64,000 bases of DNA from contig NZ_JAGXTP010000001.1 of the NCBI RefSeq assembly GCF_018334155.1, positions 1,178,001 through 1,242,000 on the forward strand, read 5' to 3'. Shown piece after piece: positions 26,929-37,307 of the stretch. The notes under the pieces were generated by a model that saw only the letters and a list, made by a program, of their open reading frames with translations, had not been told where the DNA came from and searched no databases. The DNA is from Devosia litorisediminis. GTDB taxonomy: Bacteria > Pseudomonadota > Alphaproteobacteria > Rhizobiales > Devosiaceae. Numbering within the stretch: position 1 is the first letter of the stretch; each line of letters begins with the position of its first letter. Made by a program: the position numbers and the translations under genes.

Positions 26929-28089
26929 TTAGCTCAACAGGGCTGACAGTCGGTTACCAGCATCAAGGAAGGCCTTGGGGTTGATGGCGCTGTCGCCCTT
27001 GCGCACTTCAAAATGCAGATGCGGGCCGGTTGACCGGCCCGTTGAGCCGACCTTGGCAATGGGGGTGCCGGTGCTGACGCGCTGGCCCTCCTTGCTGAGA
27101 TAACCCGACAGATGCGCGTAGCGGGTTACGAGGCCGCCATCGTGGGTGACCTCGACCACCTTGCCATAGCCCGAGCGGGTGCCCACGAAAGTGACGACAC
27201 CGCGTCCCGCGCTATAGACGGGTGTGCCTGACGCTGCAGCGAAGTCGAGACCGGAGTGGAAGGCGCGGTTGCCGGTGAACGGGTCGGTGCGGTTGCCGAA
27301 GGTCGAGCTGCGGCGATAATTGCCGGAAATGGGCATGTGGACGGGCGCACCCTCGATGCTGTCGCGCGCCGCCTTGTAACGCAGCAACGCTTCCATCACG
27401 GCATTGGCGTCATCGACCATTGGCGAGCTTTCGCTGCTGTCGACGGCGTCCAGCAGTGGGCCACCCATGCCGGCTTCACCTGCCGGCAGATCAACCCGAA
27501 TGCCCAGATCGCTCAATTCGGCGACAATGCTGTCGGTGCGGGCCACGGCCGTCTCGGCGATGGAGGTCATGGCAAACTGGGTTTCGTCCATCATCTGGTT
27601 GACGGCTGCGGCGGTCGCGTCGATGTCGGGGTTGCCGCCAATAGCCGGGTTGGCCAGAAAGGCGAGCGGCATGTCGGACTGGGCTGGCTGGGAGAGCGTA
27701 GCCGCTTCAATGCCAAGTTCGCCAGCCTTGTCGACCAGAATACGGACCAGTTGGTGCTGTTCGAGCAGAACTTCCTGCTGCTGAGCCAGTTCCTGGAGCT
27801 GCAGGTTGACGTCGCCGGCCTGGGCATAGCTGCGCGAGTGCAGGCGGTCGATTTCGACGCGGAGCTGGGCGATGCGGTCTTCATAGGCCTGGACGACCTG
27901 TTCGCTCTGGCCATTGAGCAGGCGGGAGATGTCGGGCGAGAGCAGAAACGCGGTGCCGAGCAGTCCATTGCCGCCCAGCAGCAGTGCGAACATGGTGTAG
28001 AACAGGGCGGGATGGACGCCGCGACGGGCTGGTCTGGTCGATTTGTCGCGACCTTTGTCGGTCCGCCCGAAACTGGCTTGATTACGCAC
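26929..28089 (-). CDS. M23-family peptidoglycan endopeptidase, membrane-anchored
   Basis: About 386 residues. A basic N-terminus and one membrane segment ('LFYTMFALLLGGNGLLG') are followed by a coiled-coil region (about 50-110) and a C-terminal LytM/M23 domain. Metal ligands are in 'FHSGLDFAAASGTPVYS' and 'STGPHLHFEVRKG', so it looks catalytically competent. It would cut peptide cross-links in the periplasm, or activate an amidase such as the one at 21343. The start is GTG 28089 (GGGGAT upstream) or GTG 28110. It is convergent with prfB. Confidence 0.9.
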   Translation of the reverse strand: MRNQASFGRTDKGRDKSTRPARRGVHPALFYTMFALLLGGNGLLGTAFLLSPDISRLLNGQSEQVVQAYEDRIAQLRVEIDRLHSRSYAQAGDVNLQLQELAQQQEVLLEQHQLVRILVDKAGELGIEAATLSQPAQSDMPLAFLANPAIGGNPDIDATAAAVNQMMDETQFAMTSIAETAVARTDSIVAELSDLGIRVDLPAGEAGMGGPLLDAVDSSESSPMVDDANAVMEALLRYKAARDSIEGAPVHMPISGNYRRSSTFGNRTDPFTGNRAFHSGLDFAAASGTPVYSAGRGVVTFVGTRSGYGKVVEVTHDGGLVTRYAHLSGYLSKEGQRVSTGTPIAKVGSTGRSTGPHLHFEVRKGDSAINPKAFLDAGNRLSALLS

Positions 28090-28152
28090 TCTACATCCCC
28101 GTCGCACCACACTTATGGTAAGCAGAGTATGGCGCGCCGTGGTTAATAAAGC

Positions 28153-28641
28153 CTATTTGGCGCCTTGTTCGGACAGGTGTTCTGCCAGGGTATCGAGCAC
28201 TTTTTGAGCGTGGCCACGTATGCGGGTAGCCTTGATTACCGCGGCAATGGTGCCATCGGCAGCGATGATGAAACTAGTGCGGATCAACCCCATGAACTCA
28301 CGGCCATAGAGTTTCTTGAGCTGCCACAGACCGTAGGCCTGGATGGCAACACGATTGGGATCGGCGGCGAGCGGCACCTTCAGATCGTGTCTGGCGCGAA
28401 ACTTCTGATGGCTTTGAATGGTGTCGGGGGAGATGCCGACAAGAGTGGCGCCGAGGGCGGTAAACTCGTCAGCGAGATCGGAGAATTCGCGGTTCTCGTC
28501 ATTGCAGCCGGGCGTGCCATCCTGCGGGTAGAAGAACAATACGACGGGGCTGCCTGTGTGGGCGGCGAGATGAAAGTCACGGCCATTGTCGAGGGGCAGG
28601 GAAAAGTCTGGCGCTTTGTCCCCTGTTGCGAGTTGGCGCAT
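28153..28641 (-). CDS. bcp: Bcp/PrxQ-type peroxiredoxin, single cysteine
   Basis: A 162-residue thioredoxin-fold peroxidase. The peroxidatic Cys46 is in 'YPQDGTPGCNDENREF', with the family Thr and Pro before it. It is the only cysteine in the protein: the usual resolving Cys five residues on is Arg51. It should therefore work as a 1-Cys enzyme reduced by an outside thiol. I chose the ATG at 28641, which gives the standard start 'MRQLATGDKAPDFSLP'. It is divergent from the DUF3971 gene. Confidence 0.93.
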   Translation of the reverse strand: MRQLATGDKAPDFSLPLDNGRDFHLAAHTGSPVVLFFYPQDGTPGCNDENREFSDLADEFTALGATLVGISPDTIQSHQKFRARHDLKVPLAADPNRVAIQAYGLWQLKKLYGREFMGLIRTSFIIAADGTIAAVIKATRIRGHAQKVLDTLAEHLSEQGAK

Positions 28642-28782
28642 GACGCGTCCTATCAGTGAATGCTCGAAAAATGTGGGTGTCGGTGCCCTAAAACAGCCGG
28701 TATCATTGGGCATTAGAGCGCATAACGCGCCTGATTCCTTTGGGCGCCAGAAGATATCGGCAGAGCCTGGTTCTGGAAGCAA

Positions 28783-31700
28783 GTGAGCGCGTCAATCTTA
28801 CCACCAGACACCCCCGACAGTAAGGCGGCGCCAGCCAAGCGCCACCCTGTGCGCCATACAGCCAAAATCGCGGTCTGGGTTCTGGGTATTCCGGCGCTTC
28901 TGTCGCTGCTGCTCTATCTGGTGCTGCTGATCACGCCGATCCGCCTGCCATTCGGCAGTGAGGCGGCACAGGCGGCCGCCAGTTCGGCGCTGCCGCCGAC
29001 CAGTCAATTGACGCTGGGTCCCATGGCGCTGGCGCTGGAAAACGGTGTGTGGCCGGTCATCCAATTCTCGCCGGTATTGTTCACCGACAGCAAGACTGGT
29101 GCGCGGGTCGCCATGGATGCGCTGGAAGTCGGCTTTTCGCCGACCCGGGCCTTGTTCGGCCAGCCTGGCGCGACGGTGACCATCGTCAAACCCCACATCC
29201 AGATTGTGCAGGATCTGTTCGGGCCCCGGCTGACGAGCTTTCAACTGGTGGAAGACCCCGGCGGCGGCCCTCCCATTATCCGGGTTCAGGAGGGCGATGA
29301 CGCCTTTCCCACGGTTGATATCGGATCAGAGGGCATTGATCTGGGCGCGGCTGCAGCGCCCATTTCCATGCGCTCGGACAATGACTGGCTGATCTACAAT
29401 CTCGAAGCCAGCGAAGTGGGTATTGCCGATCTGGTGGATCAAGCGGCGCAGGGGCGGTTCTCGCGGCTGCGCGTGCGTGACGGCATCGTGGGCATGCATG
29501 ATTCCGTCTATGGGCTGTTCCGCCGCTTTGAGGACATCAACCTGGAGATAGGCCCATCTGCCGATTTGCAGGATACGCACGGCACGTTCTCGGCGACACT
29601 GGGTGGACGGCGGCTGTCGGGCAGCGTGTCGCGCACGCTCGACGATGCAGGCAATGCCCGGTTCGAGGCCGATGTAGCCAATATCGATTTCGCGGCGTTT
29701 CTGCCCTTTATCGACGATGCCGGCAGTATGGCGGCGCTGCGTGGCGCCGGGGCCTTGTCGATTGACGTCAATTTCGATGGCGCGCGCGGCAAGCTGGTCG
29801 ATGGGCGGTTCAAGGTCGACCTGACCGGGCTCGATCTGCGGCTCAAGGATGCCTATTTTCCGATCGCCAGTTCGATCATGGATATCAACTGGACGCCGGG
29901 TTCGGGGCAGTTTTCCCTAGAGGATGCGGCGCTTCAGATTGGCAATAGTTCGGCTCGGGTGTCGGGCGTTTTTGCGATGGGGCTGGACCCGACCTATGGG
30001 CCGACGCTGGGTATTGCGCTGAACGCGAGCAAGGTCGTCATCCACCCCGAAGATATGGAAGCGCCGCAAACGCCGTTTGACAGCGTGGAGTTCTCGGGCT
30101 GGTCGGCACCGCTTTACGGGGCGCTGGGCATTGATCGGTTGATCGCGCGCAAGGGCGCGGCTCTGGTGGAGGCCGCGGGCCGTATGGACATGCTGCAGGC
30201 CGGGCTGGGGATCGACATGACGATCGCCGGGCAGGGCGTCAGCGCGGACGACATGAAACGCCTGTGGCCCTACGTGATGGCGCCGGAAAGCCGCGACTGG
30301 TTTGTGGCCAATGTAACCGAAGGCGCAGTCAAGACGGCGCGCATGGCATTCAGGTTTCCCGTCGGCTCGATGGGGGAAGAGGGCGAGAACAAGCCGATCC
30401 CCGATGGCGCGATTCAGATCGATCTGGTGGGCGAGGGGGTGGCGGTCAAGCCAACCGCGGCGATGGCACCGATTGCGGTGGGCGGCGAGACGCGGCTGCA
30501 GATCGATGATGCCGATGTCACCATTTCGGCGGGTGGTGGGCGACTGGCGACAGAAGCCGGCACGATCGTGGTCGCCAATCCGGCGGTGATTATCGACAAT
30601 TCGCAGCTCGACGACCGGATCGTCGAGGTTTCCGGCGATATCACCAGCGCCATTCCGGCCTTGCTCGATCTGGTGGAAAGCCAGCAGCCCGATCTGCTCG
30701 CCAATGCCGAGTTGCCGTTTGATCTCAAAGCACTGACCGGGGTGGTTGATGCGGGGTTGGTGGCCACGATCCATCTGCCGGACGAGGCATCGGGCCGGCA
30801 GATGAGCTTTGACTACGTGCTCAACGGCACGGTGGCCGATTTCACCAGCACCCAGCCCATCGAAAATCGCAGCATTGGCAATGGCCAGCTGACCTTCAGC
30901 GCATCGCAGGACGGCTATCAGCTGGGTGGAACGGCGGAGATCGACGGCATCCCGGCCCGCGTGGAAATCGGTGGTACCCCAACCACTGATCCGATGTTCC
31001 GGCTGTCTTCGACCCTGGATGTGGCCGAGCTGGCCAAGATGGGGGTGGATGCCTCTAAGTTCCTCTCGGGCAAGGTGCGCTTTGTGGCGCAGCCGGCGGC
31101 TGACGGAACGCTGCAAATGGCGGTCGACCTCAAGGATGCCGCGCTCAATATCAAGGATCTGGGGATCACCAAGGCAGCCGGTACGGCCGGTTCGCTCAGT
31201 GCGATTGTGCGCCAGGACGGTCAGCGCACCGCGCTGAGCGGGATTGACCTGTCGTTTGGCAGTGTGCGGGCACTGGGCGAGATGGAAGTCGATGCCAGCA
31301 AGGGGCTAGTGTCGGCCGATTTCAGCCAGATTGCGCTGAGCCAGGGCGATAGTGCGCGGCTGACGGTCGCGCCGCTTGATGGCGGCTATGCGGTGCGCAT
31401 TGGCGGCACCCAGCTTGATCTCAAGCCGATGCTGAAGCGGTTCTTCGGGCTCAATGAAGGGGCGGGCGGGGTGCAGGCCACCCAGCTGGACCAGACCATT
31501 GTGCTCGATGTCGAGCTTGAGCGGGCGCTGGGTTTCTATGCGACCACGGCGTTCAATCTTGATCTCTCATTGCGGTTGCGCGGTAGCGATGTGCGCGAGG
31601 CCAGCCTGACCGGGCAGTTCAATGACGGCAATGGGCTGTCGGTGACCAGCAATCCGGCGCCGAAGGGGCGGACGATTTCGGTGGCCTTCAATGATGCCGG

Positions 31701-32268
31701 CACGATCCTGCGCTTTCTGGGGGTCTATTCCCAGCTTGCGGGTGGGTCGGGCAATCTGGTGCTGACCACCGATCGCGATCAGGATGTCGAGATGGGGCAG
31801 TTGCTGATGCGCGACTTTGCCATTGTCGATGAGGCCAATGTTGCGCAGGTGCTGGGCAATCACTCGGATTCGCGGGCGGCAATTGCGCGGCAGAACCGGC
31901 TCGATTTTGATGTGGCCGAGGTTGATTTTCTGCGGCGCTCAGACCGGGTAGAGGTGAGCAATGCCATGGTGACCGGCAGCACGGTGGGCGGCACGATGCG
32001 CGGGTTCATCTATACCAAGCAGAAGCAATATGACCTGACGGGCACCTATGTGCCGCTGTTCGGGCTCAACAGCGTGTTCCAGAAGATTCCGCTGCTCGGC
32101 CCGATCCTGGGCGGGCGCGATGGCGAGGGCCTGGTGGGCGTGACCTTTGCGGTGCAGGGGCCGCTGGACAAGCCCGAGTTCAAGATCAATCCGCTATCGG
32201 CGCTGGTGCCGGGGGCGTTCCGCGAGCTGTTCGAATTCCGGGCCAAGGAATTGCCGCAGGCAGAATAG
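28783..32268 (+). CDS. DUF3971/AsmA-like (YhdP-type) envelope protein
   Basis: A 1161-residue protein with an N-terminal membrane anchor (about 28-52) and a very long beta-rich periplasmic region, including the AsmA-like C-terminal block ('FIYTKQKQYDLTGTYVPLFG'). Proteins of this family form long hydrophobic grooves and are thought to carry phospholipids between the inner and outer membranes. The start is GTG 28783 after GGAAG. It is followed by a strong bidirectional terminator. The symbol is left blank because several AsmA-like paralogues may exist. Confidence 0.85.
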   Translation: MSASILPPDTPDSKAAPAKRHPVRHTAKIAVWVLGIPALLSLLLYLVLLITPIRLPFGSEAAQAAASSALPPTSQLTLGPMALALENGVWPVIQFSPVLFTDSKTGARVAMDALEVGFSPTRALFGQPGATVTIVKPHIQIVQDLFGPRLTSFQLVEDPGGGPPIIRVQEGDDAFPTVDIGSEGIDLGAAAAPISMRSDNDWLIYNLEASEVGIADLVDQAAQGRFSRLRVRDGIVGMHDSVYGLFRRFEDINLEIGPSADLQDTHGTFSATLGGRRLSGSVSRTLDDAGNARFEADVANIDFAAFLPFIDDAGSMAALRGAGALSIDVNFDGARGKLVDGRFKVDLTGLDLRLKDAYFPIASSIMDINWTPGSGQFSLEDAALQIGNSSARVSGVFAMGLDPTYGPTLGIALNASKVVIHPEDMEAPQTPFDSVEFSGWSAPLYGALGIDRLIARKGAALVEAAGRMDMLQAGLGIDMTIAGQGVSADDMKRLWPYVMAPESRDWFVANVTEGAVKTARMAFRFPVGSMGEEGENKPIPDGAIQIDLVGEGVAVKPTAAMAPIAVGGETRLQIDDADVTISAGGGRLATEAGTIVVANPAVIIDNSQLDDRIVEVSGDITSAIPALLDLVESQQPDLLANAELPFDLKALTGVVDAGLVATIHLPDEASGRQMSFDYVLNGTVADFTSTQPIENRSIGNGQLTFSASQDGYQLGGTAEIDGIPARVEIGGTPTTDPMFRLSSTLDVAELAKMGVDASKFLSGKVRFVAQPAADGTLQMAVDLKDAALNIKDLGITKAAGTAGSLSAIVRQDGQRTALSGIDLSFGSVRALGEMEVDASKGLVSADFSQIALSQGDSARLTVAPLDGGYAVRIGGTQLDLKPMLKRFFGLNEGAGGVQATQLDQTIVLDVELERALGFYATTAFNLDLSLRLRGSDVREASLTGQFNDGNGLSVTSNPAPKGRTISVAFNDAGTILRFLGVYSQLAGGSGNLVLTTDRDQDVEMGQLLMRDFAIVDEANVAQVLGNHSDSRAAIARQNRLDFDVAEVDFLRRSDRVEVSNAMVTGSTVGGTMRGFIYTKQKQYDLTGTYVPLFGLNSVFQKIPLLGPILGGRDGEGLVGVTFAVQGPLDKPEFKINPLSALVPGAFRELFEFRAKELPQAE

Positions 32269-32269
32269 A

Positions 32270-32297
32270 AAAAGGCGCCGATTGCGCGGCGCCTTTT
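32270..32297. terminator. Bidirectional terminator between the DUF3971 gene and tyrS
   Basis: Perfect 11-bp arms AAAAGGCGCCG and CGGCGCCTTTT with a 6-base loop, between two convergent genes. Confidence 0.85.
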
Positions 32298-32321
32298 GTC
32301 TGGTTCGCTGTGGGGCCTCGA

Positions 32322-33566
32322 TCAGACCGGCTTGAGCAGCGCGTGGCGCTTCTTGCCCACCGAAAGTTTGATGACGCCTTCTTCGAGCAAGGCATTGTCG
32401 CCAATGGCCAGCTTGTCGTCGTCGATCACCGCGTCATTGACGCGAACGGCGCCCGATTTGACGTGGCGGCGCGCTTCGCCATTGGAGGCCGCCAGACCAA
32501 CCGTGACCAGGGCGGCCAGAATGCCGACGCCGCCCGCCAGTTCGGCATGGGTGACGGTGGCGGTGGGCAGCGACAGATCAATCGAGCCCGCCTCAAAGGT
32601 GGCGCGGGCGGTTTCGGCAGCTTCTTCGGCGGCAGCGCGGCCGCGGATCATGGCGGTGACTTCGGTGGCGAGGCGCTTTTTGGCTTCGTTGATGTCCCCG
32701 GCAATGACGCGGGCGATCTCATCGAGCGGCAGGGTGGTGTAGAGCTTGAGGAAGCGCTCGACGTCGGCGTCCTCGGTATTGCGCCAGTACTGCCAGAAAT
32801 CGTAGGCCGAAAGCAGGTCTTCATTGAGCCAGATGGCCCCGTTGAGCGACTTGCCCATCTTGGCGCCCGAGGCGGTGGTCAGCAGCGGGCTGGTCAGGGC
32901 ATAGAGCTGGGGGGTGCCCAGACGATGACCCAGATCGATGCCGTTGACGATATTGCCCCACTGGTCCGATCCGCCCATCTGCAGCCGCACGCCATAGCGG
33001 CGGTTGAGTTCGACGAAGTCGTAGGCCTGCAGGATCATGTAGTTGAATTCGAGGAAGCTGAGCGACTGCTCGCGATCGAGCCGCTGTTTGACCGAGTCAA
33101 AGCTGAGCATGCGGTTGATCGAGAAGTGCTGGCCGACATCGCGCAGGAATTCGAGATAGTTGAGCGGCATGAGCCACTCGGCATTGTTGAGCATCAGTGC
33201 GTCTTTGGCGGCATCGCCAAAGGTCAGGTAGTTGGAGAACACCTGCTTGATGCCATTGATGTTGGCATCAATGGTGTCGGTGGTCATCAGCTTGCGCGCT
33301 TCGTCCTTGAAGGAGGGGTCGCCCACCATGCCGGTGCCGCCGCCCATCAGGGCTACGGCGCGGTGGCCGGTCCTTTCGAGCCAGTGCAGCATCATGATCT
33401 GGATCAGGCTGCCGACATGGAGCGAGGAGGCGGTGGGATCAAAGCCGATATAGGCGGTGACGGTCTCGGTGCAGAACAGCTCGTCCAGCCCCGTATCGTC
33501 GGAGGTCTGGTGGATGAAGCCGCGCTCGGAGAGCGTGCGGAGAAATTCAGATTTGAACTGGGTCAT
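32322..33566 (-). CDS. tyrS: Tyrosyl-tRNA synthetase
   Basis: A 414-residue class I synthetase that charges tRNA-Tyr. The HIGH-like 'LHVGS' is at 49-53, the Tyr-binding block is '[12 protein letters not shown]' and the KMSKS-like 'KMGKS' is at 236-240. A C-terminal S4 RNA-binding domain follows ('[16 protein letters not shown]'). It is the bacterial TyrRS type of normal length. It is transcribed toward a bidirectional terminator shared with the DUF3971 gene. Confidence 0.97.
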   Translation of the reverse strand: MTQFKSEFLRTLSERGFIHQTSDDTGLDELFCTETVTAYIGFDPTASSLHVGSLIQIMMLHWLERTGHRAVALMGGGTGMVGDPSFKDEARKLMTTDTIDANINGIKQVFSNYLTFGDAAKDALMLNNAEWLMPLNYLEFLRDVGQHFSINRMLSFDSVKQRLDREQSLSFLEFNYMILQAYDFVELNRRYGVRLQMGGSDQWGNIVNGIDLGHRLGTPQLYALTSPLLTTASGAKMGKSLNGAIWLNEDLLSAYDFWQYWRNTEDADVERFLKLYTTLPLDEIARVIAGDINEAKKRLATEVTAMIRGRAAAEEAAETARATFEAGSIDLSLPTATVTHAELAGGVGILAALVTVGLAASNGEARRHVKSGAVRVNDAVIDDDKLAIGDNALLEEGVIKLSVGKKRHALLKPV

Positions 33567-33596
33567 TTGGTGCGATCCGGATAACGCTTTTGGAAT

Positions 33597-33624
33597 GGGG
33601 AGACCCGCCTGGCGGCATCTCCCC
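33597..33624. repeat. Hairpin between the hydrolase gene and tyrS
   Basis: Arms GGGGAGA (33597-33603) and TCTCCCC (33618-33624) enclose a GC-rich inner stem. No U-tract follows on the minus strand, so it is at best a weak terminator of the alpha/beta hydrolase gene. Confidence 0.35.
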
Positions 33625-33656
33625 GGGTTCGGATGATCGCAATAATGCGCTCGAGA

Positions 33657-34319
33657 CTAGCGCCCGCCGCCGTCGGCGATCTCCTGACGGCGACGGTCGA
33701 GATATTCGGCGCAGGCGGTGGTCAGTTCGTCCACCTTGCCCTCGAAGAAGTGGTTGGCACCTTCAACGATCTGCTGCTCGATGGTGATGCCCTTCTGGGT
33801 CTTGAGCTTGTCGACCAGCTTCTGCACCGAGCTTGGCGGCGCAACGCGGTCCTTGTCACCATGGATGATCAGGCCCGACGACGGGCAGGGGGCCAGGAAC
33901 GAGAAGTCATAAAGGTTTTCCGGTGGGGCAACCGAGATGAAGCCCTCAACCTCGGGACGGCGCATCAGCAGCTGCATGCCGATCCAGGCACCAAAGGAGA
34001 ATCCGGCGATCCAGCAGCCGCGCGATTCGCGGTTGATGGTCTGCAGCCAATCGAGCGCGGATGCGGCGTCAGAGAGTTCACCGACACCGTGATCGAACAT
34101 GCCCTGGCTGCGGCCGACGCCGCGCGAATTGAAGCGGAGCACCGCAAAGCCGCGTTCAACGAACATGTAGAACAGGTTGTAGATGATCTGGTTATTCATC
34201 GTGCCACCAAACTGGGGGTGGGGATGAAGCAGGATGGCAATCGGAGCATTGGGCTCCTTGCCTGGCTGGTAACGGCCTTCCAGACGACCCTCTGGTCCGT
34301 TGAAAATCACTTCTGGCAT
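33657..34319 (-). CDS. Alpha/beta hydrolase
   Basis: 220 residues. The nucleophile elbow is 'AGFSFGAWIG', the acid is in 'IIHGDKDRVAPP', and the catalytic His is in 'EGANHFFEGK'. The oxyanion-side block 'LLHPHPQFGGTMNN' and 'LRFNSRGVGRSQG' match the small COG2945-type hydrolases found widely in Alphaproteobacteria. The substrate is unknown. The ATG at 34319 gives 'MPEVIFNGPEGRLEGRY', the normal family start. It is divergent from the suf cluster. Confidence 0.9.
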   Translation of the reverse strand: MPEVIFNGPEGRLEGRYQPGKEPNAPIAILLHPHPQFGGTMNNQIIYNLFYMFVERGFAVLRFNSRGVGRSQGMFDHGVGELSDAASALDWLQTINRESRGCWIAGFSFGAWIGMQLLMRRPEVEGFISVAPPENLYDFSFLAPCPSSGLIIHGDKDRVAPPSSVQKLVDKLKTQKGITIEQQIVEGANHFFEGKVDELTTACAEYLDRRRQEIADGGGR

Positions 34320-34437
34320 GGTGTCACTTCTTCCGGCCGTTGTGGCTCTGTTCGTGTGCATTCTGCGGTGTTTTGGCGGGGGGCTGCGGCTTGACTAAGC
34401 CTGCCCGGCTCCCTAAAACATGGGTCGCAAAATCTAG

Positions 34438-34454
34438 TTTAGAATTATTCGAAA
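34438..34454. promoter_or_regulatory. Candidate Irr iron-control box upstream of the suf operon
   Basis: TTTAGAATTATTCGAAA differs at one base from the alphaproteobacterial Irr consensus TTTAGAANNNTTCTAAA. Flanking bases extend the dyad (AGTTTAGAA / TTCGAAACT). It lies ~155 bp before the first gene of the Fe-S assembly operon, a known Irr/RirA target in related bacteria. Confidence 0.6.
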
Positions 34455-34607
34455 CTCGGGTTTTAGGCCACGTGCGGCCTGCAAGAGCGCCCCTTGTAAT
34501 GAAGTTGGGCGTCAAATTTCAAGAAGTGTTTGCAAGCAGGGGCGCCAAGGCGTCTCGGCACAGGCATGGATGGTATGAGCGGCGCGCATGCGCCAAACGG
34601 GAATCCG

Positions 34608-35738
34608 ATGACCAGACCGGCGATCTATCTTGATCATAACGCCGCGTCCCCGCTTCTGCCTGAAGCGCGGGCGGCGCTGATGGCTGCGCTCGATCTGGTC
34701 GGCAATCCATCATCGGTGCATGGCCATGGCCGTGCCCTGCGCAATGTTATCGACACCGCCCGGGGGCAAGTGGCTGCGCTGGCAGATGCCGAACGCAAGC
34801 AGGTGGTGTTCACCGGTTCGGCGACCGAAGCGATCACCCAGGCAATTGTCGGTGGCGCCAAGGCGTTTGATGCCAGTGCCATTGTCATCAGTGCCGGTGA
34901 GCATGCGGCGGTAGGCAAGGCGGCCGAAGCGACCGGATTGCCGGTGATCATCATTGGCCTGCTGGGCGATGGCTGCATTGATCTCGATCAACTGGCGCAG
35001 GTAATCGCGGACGCCGAGGGTAATCTGCTGGTGGCGCTGCACTGGGTGAACAATGAGACCGGCGTGATCCAGCCTATGGGGCGGATCAATGGGCTGGTCG
35101 GACCAACCCGGCATACGCTGTTTGTTGATGCGGTTCAGGCCTTTGGCAAGCTGGACCTCGAATTTGCCGCTTCGGCACCCGATATGATGGCGGTGAGTGG
35201 CCACAAGATTGGCGCTGCGGCCGGTATCGGTGCGCTGCTGGTCAAGGCTCATGCCGACACTGTCCGGTTGATTCCGGGCGGCGGGCAGGAGCAGGGTCGA
35301 CGCGGTGGCACTGAAGCGGTGGCGCTGATTGCGGCCTTTGGTGCGGCAGCGGCTGCCATCGCCGGACGCTACCAGGCGGCCGATGTTGCCGCACTGACGG
35401 CACGGCTCGAAGCAGCCCTGCCTGCTGAAGCGGTGGTGTTTGGCGGCGATCGGTTGGGCAATGTGACCAATTTCGCGGTGCCGCGCGTAAAGAACAGTAC
35501 AGCGATGATGGGACTGGACCTGCTGGGTCTGTCGGTATCGTCGGGCTCTGCCTGCTCGTCGGGCAAGGTTGGTCCCAGCCATGTGCTGGCTGCCATGGGG
35601 GTCAATGAAGACCTGGCTGAGTGCGCATTGCGTGTCAGCCTGGGCTGGAATTCCACTGCGGCGGACGTTGATGCGTTCGTTGCCGGTTACAAATCAGTGC
35701 TTGAGCGCCAGAGGGCGCGGCAAGGGCAGGCGGCCTAG
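34608..35738 (+). CDS. Cysteine desulfurase, NifS/IscS-like
   Basis: A 376-residue fold-type I PLP enzyme that takes sulfur from cysteine. PLP Lys200 is in 'MAVSGHKIGAAAGIG', and the persulfide Cys316 is in 'SSGSACSSGKVGPSH', the longer loop of group I (NifS/IscS) enzymes. The start 'MTRPAIYLDHNAASPL' at 34608 fits the family. It is the first gene of the suf operon, which also carries the group II desulfurase sufS, so two sulfur donors are encoded together, an arrangement I recall from other Hyphomicrobiales. Confidence 0.92.
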   Translation: MTRPAIYLDHNAASPLLPEARAALMAALDLVGNPSSVHGHGRALRNVIDTARGQVAALADAERKQVVFTGSATEAITQAIVGGAKAFDASAIVISAGEHAAVGKAAEATGLPVIIIGLLGDGCIDLDQLAQVIADAEGNLLVALHWVNNETGVIQPMGRINGLVGPTRHTLFVDAVQAFGKLDLEFAASAPDMMAVSGHKIGAAAGIGALLVKAHADTVRLIPGGGQEQGRRGGTEAVALIAAFGAAAAAIAGRYQAADVAALTARLEAALPAEAVVFGGDRLGNVTNFAVPRVKNSTAMMGLDLLGLSVSSGSACSSGKVGPSHVLAAMGVNEDLAECALRVSLGWNSTAADVDAFVAGYKSVLERQRARQGQAA

Positions 35739-35804
35739 GCTGCATCAGTTTTAGACGGTTCGCGGCGACCTTGAATCGCCGAGGAGCAATTAGGAGAAGC
35801 CGAC

Positions 35805-37307
35805 ATGGCGGACTACGACCATATTCCGACGCTCAAAGAGAACATTGATCGCGCCACCGTGGATTCGGTGCTGTCGCTTGACGTGGACAAGTACAAATAC
35901 GGTTTCGAGACCGATATCGAATCCGACATGGCCCCGAAGGGTCTGAGCGAAGATACGGTCCGGTTCATCTCGGCCAAGAAGAATGAACCCGAGTGGATGC
36001 TGGAATGGCGTCTGGAAGCCTATAAGCGCTTCCTGACCCTAGAAGAGCCGACCTGGGCCAAGGTGCATTATCCCAAGATCGATCTTCAGGACATGCACTA
36101 CTACGCTGCGCCCAAATCGACGCCAGCGCCCACCAGTCTGGATGAAGTCGATCCGGCGCTGCTCGAGATGTATGACAAGCTGGGCATTCCGCTCAAGGAG
36201 CGCGAGATCCTGGCCGGCGTCGAGCGTCCCAATGTGGCCGTCGACGCGGTGATGGATTCGGTGTCCGTCGTGACTACGTTCCGTGAGGAACTGGCCAAGG
36301 TGGGCATCATCTTCTGCTCGATCTCGGAAGCCATTCGTGAATATCCCGAGATGATCAAGAAGTACCTCGCCTCTGTGGTGCCGGTTTCGGACAATTACTA
36401 TGCGACGCTGAACAGCGCCGTGTTTACCGATGGCTCGTTCGTCTACATCCCCAAGGGCGTCCGCTGCCCGATGGAACTGAGCACCTATTTCCGGATCAAC
36501 GAAAAAAAGACCGGGCAGTTCGAGCGCACGCTGATCATCGCCGAAGAAGGTAGCTATGTGAGCTATCTCGAAGGCTGCACCGCACCAATGCGCGCCGAGA
36601 GCCAGCTGCATGCCGCTGTGGTGGAGCTGGTGGCGATGGATGATGCCGAGATCAAGTACTCGACCGTTCAGAACTGGTATCCCGGCGACAAGGACGGCAA
36701 GGGCGGCATCTACAATTTCGTCACCAAGCGTGGCGATTGCCGCGGCGCCAATTCCAAGATCTCCTGGACCCAGGTGGAAACCGGTTCGGCCGTGACCTGG
36801 AAGTATCCAAGCTGCATTCTGCGCGGCGACGGTTCGCGCGGCGAGTTCTACTCGATCGCCATTTCGAACGGGTACCAACAGGTCGATAGCGGCACCAAGA
36901 TGATCCATCTGGGCAAGAACACGTCCAGCCGCATCATCTCCAAGGGCATTGCCGCCGGCTTTTCGGACAATACCTATCGCGGTCAGGTCTCGGCTCATGC
37001 CAAGGCCAAGAATGCGCGCAACTTCACGCAGTGCGACAGCTTGCTGATCGGCGACAAGTGCGGTGCCCATACCGTGCCCTATATCGAGAGCCGCAATGGC
37101 ACCGCGGTGTTCGAGCACGAAGCGACGACATCCAAGATTTCGGACGACCAGATGTTCTATTGCCAGCAGCGTGGCCTGAACGAAGAAGAAGCGGTGGCGT
37201 TGATCGTGAACGGCTTCGTACGCGACGTGCTGCAGCATCTGCCCATGGAATTCATGGTCGAGACGCAGAAGCTGATCGCCATCAGCCTAGAAGGCAGTGT
37301 TGGATGA
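35805..37307 (+). CDS. sufB: Fe-S cluster assembly protein SufB
   Basis: A 500-residue core scaffold subunit of the SufBCD complex, where Fe-S clusters are built. The family C-terminal block runs through '[19 protein letters not shown]' and '[19 protein letters not shown]'. AGGAG precedes the ATG by 8 bp. Its TGA overlaps the ATG of the cupin gene (ATGA), so translation is probably coupled. It works with SufC and SufD encoded just downstream. Confidence 0.97.
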   Translation: MADYDHIPTLKENIDRATVDSVLSLDVDKYKYGFETDIESDMAPKGLSEDTVRFISAKKNEPEWMLEWRLEAYKRFLTLEEPTWAKVHYPKIDLQDMHYYAAPKSTPAPTSLDEVDPALLEMYDKLGIPLKEREILAGVERPNVAVDAVMDSVSVVTTFREELAKVGIIFCSISEAIREYPEMIKKYLASVVPVSDNYYATLNSAVFTDGSFVYIPKGVRCPMELSTYFRINEKKTGQFERTLIIAEEGSYVSYLEGCTAPMRAESQLHAAVVELVAMDDAEIKYSTVQNWYPGDKDGKGGIYNFVTKRGDCRGANSKISWTQVETGSAVTWKYPSCILRGDGSRGEFYSIAISNGYQQVDSGTKMIHLGKNTSSRIISKGIAAGFSDNTYRGQVSAHAKAKNARNFTQCDSLLIGDKCGAHTVPYIESRNGTAVFEHEATTSKISDDQMFYCQQRGLNEEEAVALIVNGFVRDVLQHLPMEFMVETQKLIAISLEGSVG

